Of a stretch of DNA of 64,000 nt, positions 51,410 to 60,603 are shown in pieces. The notes under the pieces are model-generated. The model did no database searches and was not told where the DNA came from. It was given only the letters and a program-made list of their open reading frames with translations. The translations under genes and the position numbers were made by a program. The stretch comes from Natronorubrum tibetense GA33 (GTDB taxonomy: Archaea > Halobacteriota > Halobacteria > Halobacteriales > Natrialbaceae), in contig NZ_KB913018.1 of the NCBI RefSeq assembly GCF_000383975.1, positions 124,001 to 188,000 on the forward strand, written 5' to 3'. Every line of letters starts with the position of its first letter. The stretch's first letter is position 1.

Positions 51410-53061
51410 TACCAGTACGGCTCGCGCAATAGTTTCTTGTCGACTTTTCCGTAGGGGGTCTGTGGCAACGTGCCGACAGTATCGACCGAATCCGGGACTG
51501 CCGGTGGATCGAGTCGCTCTCGGCAGAACTCCTGTAGCTCGTCCAGTTCGAGCAGTTCACCGTCAGCAATCGAGAGGACTGCTTTCACATCTTGTTCGGA
51601 TTTGTGGAACGTCGCATCGCTAAGAGAGTCGGCCGAACGCTTCGGCACGCCGATGACTGCTACCTCACGAACAGTCGGATGACTCTGGATAACGCTCTCG
51701 ACTTCGGTCGAGTACACCAACTGGTCGTCCGAAACGATGGCGTTCTGTATCCGATCTAGAACGAAGAGGCGGCCATTGTCGTCAATGCGGCCGATATCAC
51801 CGGTTCGGATCCACTTGCTATCTGATCGAGGAGCAGTCAGGTCATCATCGGTGTATCCGGTCATTGCGTAGGGAGACTGCACACCAACCTCGCCGATATC
51901 ATCGCCCCACTTATCATACTCGTTTCCGAAATCGAGCAACGTGATATTGGCCAACTGGGCTGGAATACCGTTCGACTGAAGCCATTCTGTGTTCTGCGTG
52001 CTGTGTTTCGATTTCGGGAGAACAGCAACGAGATTCGGAACCTCGGTTAGCCCGTAGAACTGGACGAATACGGAGCCAAGTGCGTCAAGCCCTTCTTTGA
52101 GCCGCGAGGTAGGGATCGGTGCTGAGCCGTAAACGAGCGTATCGAGTGCGCCCGTATCAGCGTCAGCAACCGCCGACTGATCGAGGAGTTCAGCAATCAT
52201 CGTCGGCGTAAGATACAGCCATGAAATGCGATCGGTCTCAATGCGCTCGAGCGTGGTTTCGGGGTCGAACTTCTGGTCGAGCACAACGGTCCCACCCTGC
52301 ATGAGGATGGTTTTTGCGAAGTAGCCGGCCGAGTGCGAGAGTGGCGTAACGAGCAATCCAGTCTCACCTTTCCTGACTTCCAACTCATACACGTGTGAGT
52401 AGAGGTTGAGGATAATGCTCTCGTGAGTGTGCAGTGTCCCCTTCTGCTCGCCGGTCGTCCCACCCGTGTAAAAAATCGTCGCGACATCGTCCGCACTCGA
52501 GCGGATTACGGGTAGGCCCGATGGTGCTTTTGCCAGTACCCCCTCAAAACTGTGGAACCCGATGGGAAGGCTGCTATCACTGTCAAGTCCGATGACGTGT
52601 TTGCAGTCCAATGATCGCTGTTGAAGATCCCGAACGGTATCGAAAAATGCCGGTCCGACAACCAAGACATCAGGTGCTGAATCTGTGAGAATATATTCAC
52701 ACTCTTCGTCACTAAGCTGGTTGTTTAGCGGAACAGTCGTGACGTTCGCTCGAGCCGCAGCGATCTCAGTAAGGAGAAACTCAGGGCGGTTCCCCATAAG
52801 GATGGCAACGCGGTCGCTCTCATTGAGACCGAGCGAATGGAACGCGCTCGCCAACTTTGCCGACTGCGCGTCAAGATCAGCGTAGGTCGTAATTTCGCCC
52901 CGGAACCTAATCGCTGGACCGTCGCCGTGCCGCCTAAACAGTTCCTCATAGAACTCGTCCAAGGTACAGAGTTCACGACTCATCTGTACTCGACTCTCTG
53001 GGAACCGTCTGTCTTTATTTGGGCCATGGTACCATCCCTCGTAATAACTCTCAACATCCAT
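51409..53061 (-). CDS. AMP-forming acyl-CoA synthetase
   Basis: The start is taken at ATG 53061 (MDVESYYEGWYHGPNKDRRF), giving 550 residues; ATG 53073 or 52983 are alternatives. The AMP-binding motif is IFYTGGTTGEQKGTLHTH, with QFYGLTEVPNL and WIRTGDIGRIDDNGRLFVLD as further core motifs and PQTPYGKVDKKLLRE at the catalytic-lysine end. It is a paralogue of the ligase at 58262. Placed with acetone carboxylase it may activate acetoacetate or another short acid to its CoA ester; specificity is not shown by the sequence. Confidence 0.85.
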   Translation of the reverse strand: MDVESYYEGWYHGPNKDRRFPESRVQMSRELCTLDEFYEELFRRHGDGPAIRFRGEITTYADLDAQSAKLASAFHSLGLNESDRVAILMGNRPEFLLTEIAAARANVTTVPLNNQLSDEECEYILTDSAPDVLVVGPAFFDTVRDLQQRSLDCKHVIGLDSDSSLPIGFHSFEGVLAKAPSGLPVIRSSADDVATIFYTGGTTGEQKGTLHTHESIILNLYSHVYELEVRKGETGLLVTPLSHSAGYFAKTILMQGGTVVLDQKFDPETTLERIETDRISWLYLTPTMIAELLDQSAVADADTGALDTLVYGSAPIPTSRLKEGLDALGSVFVQFYGLTEVPNLVAVLPKSKHSTQNTEWLQSNGIPAQLANITLLDFGNEYDKWGDDIGEVGVQSPYAMTGYTDDDLTAPRSDSKWIRTGDIGRIDDNGRLFVLDRIQNAIVSDDQLVYSTEVESVIQSHPTVREVAVIGVPKRSADSLSDATFHKSEQDVKAVLSIADGELLELDELQEFCRERLDPPAVPDSVDTVGTLPQTPYGKVDKKLLREPYW

Positions 53062-53142
53062 TCCCTGAAACATTAATCTAACTCCCACTGTGAAAGCCGT
53101 GGGAATAGATTCTAGCCGCACCTCCATTTTCTCCAATAAACA

Positions 53143-53228
53143 GGCCGTTGGTCACTTCTAACGGCCAATTCCGACAAACCAGTGAGAACTCGAACCGCGA
53201 GTCTATAATAAATGACCAATATATATCG
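53143..53228. promoter_or_regulatory. Divergent promoter region of the acetone carboxylase locus
   Basis: GGCCGTT-(10)-AACGGCC is a perfect inverted repeat at 53143-53166. Downstream, CTATAATAAA (about 53202-53211) and ATATATAT (about 53220-53226) are TATA-like boxes. CGAACCGCG and CGTGGTTCG flank them as a near-perfect inverted pair (8 of 9). The arrangement suggests control of both divergent transcripts by one factor, plausibly the Bat-type protein. TATA to ATG (53279) implies a leader of about 30 bases. Confidence 0.45.
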
Positions 53229-53278
53229 ACCGTGGTTCGAAGGAAGGTTATTGATAACATGCAACAAAGACAGACGAG

Positions 53279-55426
53279 ATGTCCGTAGACGAACACCAAC
53301 CAGAAATACTGGCGATTGATGCGGGTGGGACACTGACGGACACGATCGTCATCGACTCCGATGGCGGGTTCACCGTCGGGAAGGCACAGACAACACCGGA
53401 AAACGAGGCAGAGGGATTCCGTGATTCCATCGACGACGGCCTCGGGTACTGGGACGTATCGCCCGACGATACGTTCCCGTCCTTGGCAGCAGGAATCTAT
53501 TCGGGCACGGCAATGCTGAATCGACTGCTCGAACAGGAAGGAGAAGTTGGCGGAATCATCGTTACTGCGGGACAGGAAGATTACCTTCGAACGGAGCGCG
53601 CACGGCAGACATACACGAATTACTCGTACTCTGACCGGCTCCACTCGGTAACACACCAACACACCGAACCGTTCATTCCAAAAGACCTCATTCGGGGGGT
53701 TCGTGAACGGATCGATCCGCTTGGCCGGGAAGCGATTCCGCTCTACGAAGAGGAAGTCCGAACCGCAGTCGATGAACTTCTCGATGAGGATATCAACTAC
53801 CTCATTTTCAACTTCATCTATTCGTATGCCAACGACACACACGAGCAGCGAGCAAAAGAGATCGCACAGGAGGTGATGGACGAGCGAGGCAAAGAAGTGC
53901 CGTTGTACCTCGCAAGCGAGATTCAGCCTGTGAGGGGCGACTTCATGCGTCTCAACACGGTTATCGCCGAGGCGTACGCGGCCGAACCATCCCGGGAACA
54001 ACTCCATGGGGTGATGGATACCTGCGAAGACCTCGGTGCCGAGTTCGAGCTCAGAGTGATGGCCGGACACGGTGGCACCATTAGTTATAGTTCAGAGAGG
54101 CTAGCGAGTACGCTCATTTCCGGGCCGATTGGTGGCGTCATCGGTGCCGACTACGTCGCGAGACATCTCGACATCGACAATCTGGTCTGTACGGATATTG
54201 GTGGGACGAGTTTCGACCTCTCGCTCATCACCGACTCGTCGTACTCAGTGGACCCGGAGCCCACCATCTCACGATATCTCCTCAACCAATCGATGGTCGA
54301 ACTCAACAGTATCGGTGCGGGAACCGGCTCGCACGTAAAGATCGACCCGAACTCCAACCGGATGGAGATCGGCCCGGAGAGTGCCGGCGATCAGATCGGT
54401 GTCTGTAACGTCGAGGGTGATGTCCAGCAGCCGACCATCACCGACTGTGATCTCTTACTCGGAATCCTGAACCCAGATTACTTCCTCGGAGGTGATCTCG
54501 AACTCGACAAAGACGCCGCCAAAGCAGCTATTGAGGACCAAATTGCGTCAAAACTCGGTGTTGACGCCTACGACGCCGCAGAGGGTGCAGTTGATCTCAT
54601 GGAGTCGCGGCTCCAGAACCAAGTGAAAGCTGCAGTACTCGGAAAAGGGTACTCACCGGTCAACTACTCGCTCATCTCCTATGGCGGTGGTGGACCAGTT
54701 CATGCCGCTCAGTACGTTGAGGATCTTCATTTCCAAGACGTGTTGGTTCCAGCGTGGGCAGCCGCCTTCTCCGCGTTCGGTTGTGCCTGTGGGGACTACG
54801 AGTATCGTTACGAGGCGACCATCGATCTCCCGGTTGGCCCCGACCTTGAGGACGAGGAGAAAATGGACGTCGCAGAGACGCTAAACGAACAGTGGGCGAC
54901 ACTCAAAGAGGACATCGTCGAGGAGTTCGAGCGGAGTGGCTACGACGCCGAAGACGTCACGCTCGACCCGGAAGTTCGGATGCAGTATCAAGGCCAACTC
55001 AACACGCTCGAAGTGTCGGCCCCGACCGCGAACATCACCGAACCGGAGGAACTCGACCAACTCGTCGAAAACTTCGAGGAACACTATGCAAAGGTGTACG
55101 CCCGCTCGGCAGCGTCGCCGGAACTTGGTTACACCATTACCCGTGCAGTCGGTGTCGGCCAAGTCCCCATTGAGAAACCACAGATACCGGACGTATCACT
55201 TCAAGATGAGGAGCCACCGGAAGCTGCGGCCAAAGGAACCCGTGAGGTGTACTGGAACGGGGACTGGCAGGACGCGTCGATCTGGGAGATGACCGAGTTA
55301 GCCGCCGGAAACGTCATCGACGGGCTCTCGATTATTGAGTCGCCTGCAACAACGTTCGTCGTCCCACCGAATTTTACGGCTGATCTGGACAGTCACCGGA
55401 TCTTCCACCTGACACAGGAGAACTAA
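53279..55426 (+). CDS. acxA: Acetone carboxylase beta subunit (hydantoinase A family)
   Basis: This 715-residue protein starts EILAIDAGGTLTDTIVIDSD, the phosphate-binding loop of the ASKHA/hydantoinase A fold. It continues with LISGPIGGVIGADYVARHLD, CTDIGGTSFDLSLIT and ISYGGGGPVHAAQYVEDLHF. Size and the tandem order beta, alpha, gamma match acetone carboxylase (beta about 717 residues). The beta subunit phosphorylates acetone and bicarbonate with ATP to yield phosphoenolacetone and carboxyphosphate. The presence of the gamma gene downstream separates this from N-methylhydantoinase and oxoprolinase. Symbol by family only. Confidence 0.85.
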   Translation: MSVDEHQPEILAIDAGGTLTDTIVIDSDGGFTVGKAQTTPENEAEGFRDSIDDGLGYWDVSPDDTFPSLAAGIYSGTAMLNRLLEQEGEVGGIIVTAGQEDYLRTERARQTYTNYSYSDRLHSVTHQHTEPFIPKDLIRGVRERIDPLGREAIPLYEEEVRTAVDELLDEDINYLIFNFIYSYANDTHEQRAKEIAQEVMDERGKEVPLYLASEIQPVRGDFMRLNTVIAEAYAAEPSREQLHGVMDTCEDLGAEFELRVMAGHGGTISYSSERLASTLISGPIGGVIGADYVARHLDIDNLVCTDIGGTSFDLSLITDSSYSVDPEPTISRYLLNQSMVELNSIGAGTGSHVKIDPNSNRMEIGPESAGDQIGVCNVEGDVQQPTITDCDLLLGILNPDYFLGGDLELDKDAAKAAIEDQIASKLGVDAYDAAEGAVDLMESRLQNQVKAAVLGKGYSPVNYSLISYGGGGPVHAAQYVEDLHFQDVLVPAWAAAFSAFGCACGDYEYRYEATIDLPVGPDLEDEEKMDVAETLNEQWATLKEDIVEEFERSGYDAEDVTLDPEVRMQYQGQLNTLEVSAPTANITEPEELDQLVENFEEHYAKVYARSAASPELGYTITRAVGVGQVPIEKPQIPDVSLQDEEPPEAAAKGTREVYWNGDWQDASIWEMTELAAGNVIDGLSIIESPATTFVVPPNFTADLDSHRIFHLTQEN

Positions 55427-55429
55427 CCA

Positions 55430-57703
55430 ATGCCACCACAACAAGACCAACTCAACGACCGCGTACGAACCGAACAGGAACGAATCAACGAGAAAATAGG
55501 AACGAACGAAGGTATCGGTTGGAATGGCGAGTCGGTCAGGGAGATGCTCGAGACTGCAGAAAATCAGTACGAAGAGACTGGCCACTGCTATGGCATCGAA
55601 GAACTACAACTCAAAAACGAGACGCCAATCGAGTACGAGAAGATTTTCTCCCAGCTTCGGGGTGGTCTGGTCAACGCCCGTGAAACGGCACTGAACATCT
55701 CTGCCAGCCCGATCGTGAAAGAGATCGGGGAGCTGAGTTTCATGTTGTATACGCCGGAAGGCGATAGCGTCGCACTCTCGACGGGGATCATCGTCCACGT
55801 TCATACGACCAGTGACGCAATCAAGTGGATGATCCGGCATGATTACGAGGACAATCCCGGTATTGAACCGGGTGATATCTTCTGTAATAACGATCCTCAT
55901 ATCGGGGACGTTCACAACACAGACGTCCAGACAATCGTCCCAGTATTCTGGGAAGGCGAACTCATCGCGTGGGCAGCCGGCGTCACACACGAGGTTGATA
56001 TCGGTGCTTCCTCACCGGGCGGAGATCCGGTTGGCCCGACATCTCGGTACGATGACGGGTTCGATATCCCGGCGATGAAAATCGGAGAAAATGACCGGCT
56101 CAATGCTGACTACGAGAAACGGGCCGAAATGGGCGTTCGAACACCCGAACTGTGGAAACTTGATGAACGATGTCGACTCGCTGGCTGTCATATGGTTCGG
56201 GATGCCGTCCACAGTCTCATCGAGGAGGAAGGCGTCGATACGTACAAACAATTCGTCCGCGAGGTCATCGAAGACGGTCGTCGAGACTTCAAACAGCGAA
56301 TTAAGGAACTCACTGTCCCCGGTCGCTACCAAGCCCCGACGTTCACCGACGTGCCGCTGGAAGGCGAACAGGGACTGCCGAAACGGTCTGCCAACAACGA
56401 TATGATGCACGCACCGTTGGAAGTCGAGATTGAATCCGACGGTTCGTTCGAACTCGACTTTGACGGCTCAGACGCCCAAGGCGAACACGTGTTCAACTGT
56501 ACACCGAGCGCGCTTCAGGGAGCAATCTGGGTGTTGTTGACCCAGACGATTATCCCGAACGATAAGATCAATGACGGCGCCTACTACGCGACAGAGACGT
56601 CGGCCCCCGACGGAGCGTGGTGTAACCCGGATACGGTACGGGCGGCGACGGCCGACGCGTGGCATTTCCTTCGGCCGTCGCTTTCGGGGATGATCCGGTC
56701 ACTATCACGGTCGTTCAACGCGAGAGGCTATGTCGAAGAGATGGCGTCAAGCTACGGTGACACTGCCAACTACTTCCAAGGCGAGGGAACCGATATGTTC
56801 GGCCAGCCGTTCGCGACACTGAACTTCGAATTGTCGAGTCAAGGGTTCGGTGCCCGTGGTTTCACTGACGGGTTCGACGCCGCCTATGCCATGTGGAATC
56901 CCGAAGCCGATCTCGGTGAAGTAGAAGTATGGGAACTGCTGGAACCCGCGCTGTACCTCGGACGGACCCTCAAGCCCAACAGTGCGGGGATGGGCAAGTA
57001 TCGCGGCGGCTCTGCGTTCGAGTCAGTCCGGATGGCTTGGGGTACCGACGAGCTGTACTTGCAGAACAACGGGAACGCCCTCGCATTCAACAGTCCGGGA
57101 ATGTTCGGTGGCTATCCCTCTTCGACAGGCTACATCCACAACGTTCGGGATACCGACATGGAAGAGCGGATCGAGAATCGAGACAAGTACCCGGTCCGGG
57201 ACGGAACGCCAGAGGATTCACAGATGTTCGACCTCGTCGAGGGTGAGGATCGCCAGTTCGAAGAACGGGGGACCTCACTGCTCGAGGAGTACGACGAACG
57301 AGACCTGTACCTCAGCGTTAACCGTGGCGGTGCAGGGCTGGGCGATCCACTCGAGCGAAGTGTCGAACTCATCGAGGAAGACCTCAACGAAGAACACGTC
57401 CAACAGAAGTATGCAGAACGCGTCTACGGAACTCACGTCAAAGAAGTCGGTGACGGTGAATACGAGGTTGATCCCGAAAAGACAGCATCGAAACGAGATC
57501 GCATCCGCGAGCAACGAGGTGAGGAAGCAATACCAGTCGACGAGTGGCTAGAGCAACGTCGAGAAGACGTTGTTGAAGGAAACTTCATTCCAGTGGTCAA
57601 AAAGACCTACAACGAGAGTCTCGAACTGAGCGACGAATGGGACGACCACTTCCGCTCGTTCTGGGACCTGCCTGCTGACTTCACCTTCGAAATGGAGGAC
57701 TGA
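55430..57703 (+). CDS. acxB: Acetone carboxylase alpha subunit (hydantoinase B family)
   Basis: In this 757-residue protein the hydantoinase B core contains IFCNNDPHIGDVHNTDVQTI (about 150-169), with the N-D-P-H and D-V-H residues expected at the metal site, and WAAGVTHEVDIGASSPGG. Length is near that of known alpha subunits (about 775). In acetone carboxylase this subunit carries Mn and joins the activated acetone to CO2, giving acetoacetate. It is separated from the beta gene by three bases after the stop and from gamma by three bases, each start in an identical ACCAATGCCA context. Confidence 0.85.
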   Translation: MPPQQDQLNDRVRTEQERINEKIGTNEGIGWNGESVREMLETAENQYEETGHCYGIEELQLKNETPIEYEKIFSQLRGGLVNARETALNISASPIVKEIGELSFMLYTPEGDSVALSTGIIVHVHTTSDAIKWMIRHDYEDNPGIEPGDIFCNNDPHIGDVHNTDVQTIVPVFWEGELIAWAAGVTHEVDIGASSPGGDPVGPTSRYDDGFDIPAMKIGENDRLNADYEKRAEMGVRTPELWKLDERCRLAGCHMVRDAVHSLIEEEGVDTYKQFVREVIEDGRRDFKQRIKELTVPGRYQAPTFTDVPLEGEQGLPKRSANNDMMHAPLEVEIESDGSFELDFDGSDAQGEHVFNCTPSALQGAIWVLLTQTIIPNDKINDGAYYATETSAPDGAWCNPDTVRAATADAWHFLRPSLSGMIRSLSRSFNARGYVEEMASSYGDTANYFQGEGTDMFGQPFATLNFELSSQGFGARGFTDGFDAAYAMWNPEADLGEVEVWELLEPALYLGRTLKPNSAGMGKYRGGSAFESVRMAWGTDELYLQNNGNALAFNSPGMFGGYPSSTGYIHNVRDTDMEERIENRDKYPVRDGTPEDSQMFDLVEGEDRQFEERGTSLLEEYDERDLYLSVNRGGAGLGDPLERSVELIEEDLNEEHVQQKYAERVYGTHVKEVGDGEYEVDPEKTASKRDRIREQRGEEAIPVDEWLEQRREDVVEGNFIPVVKKTYNESLELSDEWDDHFRSFWDLPADFTFEMED

Positions 57704-57706
57704 CCA

Positions 57707-58204
57707 ATGCCAGAATACTCAAAGGAACGTATTGAATCGCTCATTGACGGCACCATTCCCTTCGACGACGCGAAGGATATGATGAGCGCGTACAAGGATT
57801 CGGATCGCTTCGACAAATACCGAGAGATACTCCAAGAACGGGCAGCGTGGGACGACACGATCCTCCTCCCGTTGACCGACCATCTCTACGTGGTCAACAA
57901 CGGCAATGACCGGGTCACGAAGTGTGACTGTGGTCACGAGTTCGGTGATTACCGAGACAACTGGAAACACGAGGCACTCATCAACGTCAGAGACAGCCGT
58001 CAGGATCTCCAAGAGATCTATCCGAAAGCCATGCACTCAGACCCCGAGTGGATGGTGCTCCGGGAGTACTTCTGTCCAGGCTGTAAGACACAACTTGAAG
58101 TCGAAGCCGTTCCACCGGGCTACCCAATCGTCTTCGACTTCCGGCCATATATCGACGACTTCTACGAGGACTGGCTTGGCAGGAAGGCACCAGACAAACA
58201 GTAA
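57707..58204 (+). CDS. acxC: Acetone carboxylase gamma subunit
   Basis: This 165-residue protein has the expected small-subunit size (about 168) and a four-cysteine zinc site: KCDCGHEFGDYRDNWK (Cys73, Cys75) and YFCPGCKTQLEVEAVPPGYP (Cys123, Cys126). It ends with IVFDFRPYIDDFYEDWLGR. The gamma subunit is specific to acetone (and acetophenone-type) carboxylases and is the strongest argument for the operon's assignment. Confidence 0.85.
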   Translation: MPEYSKERIESLIDGTIPFDDAKDMMSAYKDSDRFDKYREILQERAAWDDTILLPLTDHLYVVNNGNDRVTKCDCGHEFGDYRDNWKHEALINVRDSRQDLQEIYPKAMHSDPEWMVLREYFCPGCKTQLEVEAVPPGYPIVFDFRPYIDDFYEDWLGRKAPDKQ

Positions 58205-58261
58205 ATCGCACCGCAATCCAATTACATAATTCCCCACAATTCACCGGCTTCCAGTTCATCC

Positions 58262-59857
58262 ATGCCATACAGTGACAATCGTGCGTACACCCTGAAGGGC
58301 TGTTTCGAGTCTAGTCTGGCCCGAAACAGTGAGCGTACAGCACTTCACTTCGAAGAGACCGACGAGACACTTACATACGCGGATCTTGACAGCCAGTCGA
58401 ACGCCGTTGCGAACGCCCTCGCTGACCGCGGTGTCACCCCCGGAGACCGTGTCGCACTGATGCTGTCTAATCGAATCGAGTATATCATCGCGGACTTGGC
58501 AATCATCAAAGCAGGTGCTGTCAAAGTTCCACTAAACGATATGCTCACGCCTGACGAGTTCGAGTACATGCTCTCGGATTCCGGGGCATCTACCGCCATC
58601 GCTGGGCCAAAATTCACTGCCACTCTTGATAGCCTCCATCCAGATCTTCCAGAAATAGAACGTCTCATCGCTATCGCGGAGGGCCAGTCGCTCCCGTCAG
58701 CATTCACAGATTTCGAGTTGCTCGTGGCAGAGGGCAGGTCGGAGACGGCACCAACAGTCGACATCGAACCGTCCGAGACGGTCGCCCACTACTATACTGG
58801 GGGAACCACAGGGAAACCAAAAGGTGTCATCCACAGCCATCGGAACATGACGATGAACGTCTACGCCCACGCCATCGAACTGGGTATCACGGGTGACGAT
58901 ACGCTTCTGTTAATGACTCCACTGCCCCACTCTGCGGGACTGTTTCTGTGGGGCGGCTTGTTGACAGGGGCGACGATGGTCGTCCGCGACGGCTTCGAAC
59001 CCGAGCACGCACTGCAAGACATCGAAAACCGGGCTATCTCGTGGACGTTCATGGTCCCAACGATGATCTACCGACTCCTCGACCATGCTGAACTCGACTC
59101 GTTCGATACGTCGACGCTCGAGACGTTGGTTTACGGGGCTGCACCGATGACGGCCAACCGCCTCGAAGCGGGATTAGATGAGTTCGGCCCTGTCTTCCTA
59201 CAGTTCTATGGCCAAACTGAGGTTCCAAACCTCATCACGACATTCGGAAAAAACGAACACCAACAGGCAGTCAATGCAGGCCAGGACGAGCGACTCGAAT
59301 CGGCCGGTCAACCCTGCTTAATGGCTGATGTGAAGGTCGTCGACTACGAGTCCGGCGAGGAACTCCCACAGGGAGAAATCGGAGAGATTCTCGCGACAGC
59401 ACCGTACACAATGGAAAAGTACTTCGAACGTCCTGATAAGACCGCCGAGACGCTCGTCGACGGCTGGGTGAGAACCGGTGATATCGGTCGAATCGACCAA
59501 ACTGGCTACCTCTATCTCCTTGATCGAGATAGTGATGTAATTATCACTGGCGGGATGAACGTCTACAGCACGGAAGTCGAGGATGCACTTGACCGTCATC
59601 CGCATATCCGAGAAGTCGCTGTCATTGGGATTCCTGATCCCGAGTGGGGCGAGGCGATTCACGCTATTGTCGTTTCGAAGACTCCATCACTCACCGAATC
59701 TGATGTTACGGCCTTCGCAGACGAGAATTTGGCTGATTATAAAAAACCGAAGAGCGTCGAGTTTGTCGACGATATTCCAACGACCCCATACGGGAAACAG
59801 GATAAAGTCGCGCTCAGAGACAGATACTGGGAAGGTGAAACGCGAGATATCGCGTAA
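58262..59857 (+). CDS. AMP-forming acyl-CoA synthetase, downstream of acetone carboxylase
   Basis: In this 531-residue protein the AMP-binding P-loop HYYTGGTTGKPKGVIHSH is at 176-193, LQFYGQTEVPNLITTF follows, VRTGDIGRIDQTGYLYLLDR is the hinge region and TTPYGKQDKVALRDRYW holds the C-terminal catalytic Lys. It begins 57 bases after the gamma gene, so it probably belongs to the same transcript. The likely job is activating the carboxylation product (acetoacetate) to acetoacetyl-CoA. This is inferred from position, not from a specificity motif. Confidence 0.85.
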   Translation: MPYSDNRAYTLKGCFESSLARNSERTALHFEETDETLTYADLDSQSNAVANALADRGVTPGDRVALMLSNRIEYIIADLAIIKAGAVKVPLNDMLTPDEFEYMLSDSGASTAIAGPKFTATLDSLHPDLPEIERLIAIAEGQSLPSAFTDFELLVAEGRSETAPTVDIEPSETVAHYYTGGTTGKPKGVIHSHRNMTMNVYAHAIELGITGDDTLLLMTPLPHSAGLFLWGGLLTGATMVVRDGFEPEHALQDIENRAISWTFMVPTMIYRLLDHAELDSFDTSTLETLVYGAAPMTANRLEAGLDEFGPVFLQFYGQTEVPNLITTFGKNEHQQAVNAGQDERLESAGQPCLMADVKVVDYESGEELPQGEIGEILATAPYTMEKYFERPDKTAETLVDGWVRTGDIGRIDQTGYLYLLDRDSDVIITGGMNVYSTEVEDALDRHPHIREVAVIGIPDPEWGEAIHAIVVSKTPSLTESDVTAFADENLADYKKPKSVEFVDDIPTTPYGKQDKVALRDRYWEGETRDIA

Positions 59858-60185
59858 ACTTCCACTGCAACGGCTACCAGACAAAAAGATTTGTATGAAG
59901 CACTCGCAGACAAAGATGACGATCGTGAGCAGTAACACGCACCATATGATATAGGTCGCATTCTGGAATGTCCTCAAGGTGTGCTGAGTTACTGACAAAC
60001 CAGCCACATAGCGATTCTTGATCACGTCTTAAACGGCCGATTGGGCCCATCCTCGACAAGATTCTGAATTGAACGTATTTGTCCACTGTAGGCGTGCTCT
60101 TCGGAGAAACAACTCTGCCACGTAGCGTGGCACCGCCGTGTCAACTGTGAGCGTCTCTGTCTCAGTCATCGAGGCCCGCTAACAG
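59858..60185. other. Gene-free region after the acetone carboxylase operon
   Basis: I see no gene with normal composition and no clear terminator. A fragment near 60040-60075 resembles sequence beside the transposase remnant at 22.2 kb (ACAAATACGT-T/A context) but too briefly to be useful. Confidence 0.3.
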
Positions 60186-60305
60186 AACGGCACCGTCGTC
60201 GTCACCGACTGGGACGAGATCGCCGCCGTAGACCAAGAATTCCGGACGATGAACAAATTGATCGTCGTCGACGGCCGCCGCATCCTCAAGTCCACTGAGG
60301 ACACC
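60186..60305 (+). pseudogene. C-terminal remnant of UDP-glucose dehydrogenase
   Basis: The plus strand reads NGTVVVTDWDEIAAVDQEFR, TMNKLIVVDGRRILKSTEDT. The intact enzyme at 47738 reads DGTVVVTDWDEFATLDDEFQ and TMANPIVVDGRRIVEPTDDI at residues 381-420. Nothing upstream or downstream extends the match, so only about 40 codons remain. Confidence 0.8.
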
Positions 60306-60351
60306 GTCTGCGCCTGTGCAGACTGTCCTCCCTGCGTTCCCGTCAATCGAG

Positions 60352-60420
60352 ACGGGCGGAAGCAAAGGACGTCGTGGAAGCAGGAAGCCCCGCGGCTTGA
60401 CCGCGGGTGTGTTCACAGGC
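60352..60420 (+). repeat. Orphan right end of an IS1341-type (tnpB) element
   Basis: The frame AEAKDVVEAGSPAA then stop is the typical final segment of haloarchaeal TnpB proteins. The hairpin CCCGCGG-CTTGA-CCGCGGG (60389-60407) within GAAGCAGGAAGCCCCGCGG is the characteristic right-end/omega-RNA tail of such elements. The rest of tnpB is gone. It abuts the dehydrogenase remnant, so a deletion involving this element may have removed most of that gene. Confidence 0.65.
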
Positions 60421-60572
60421 GGGGCACCTCGAGGCAGTATACGAAGGGGCGACCTGATGACCCGAGTAGTCGCCGTTCAATTGGATCGGACGTATCGGAG
60501 ACAGACTCGAGAGAGCGTTGCCCTGGAGGCGCAACCGCGAGCGGGACGGGGCAGCCGTGGATCGCGTGAGCG

Positions 60573-60578
60573 TTTATA
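60573..60578 (+). promoter_or_regulatory. TATA box of the MNT/HEPN pair
   Basis: TTTATA lies 26-31 bases before the ATG at 60604, giving a nearly leaderless transcript. Confidence 0.5.
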
Positions 60579-60603
60579 TGCGCCGAGAACGTGATATCAA
60601 ACG

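Noticed and set aside
53078-54070. 330-residue minus-strand frame opposite the beta subunit gene
   Set aside because: Composition is Cys/Phe/Val-rich and unlike haloarchaeal proteins, and the opposite strand is clearly coding for a conserved enzyme.
59687-60025. 112-residue minus-strand frame with one hydrophobic stretch
   Set aside because: It overlaps the end of the acyl-CoA ligase and has atypical composition; the hydrophobic run alone is not enough.
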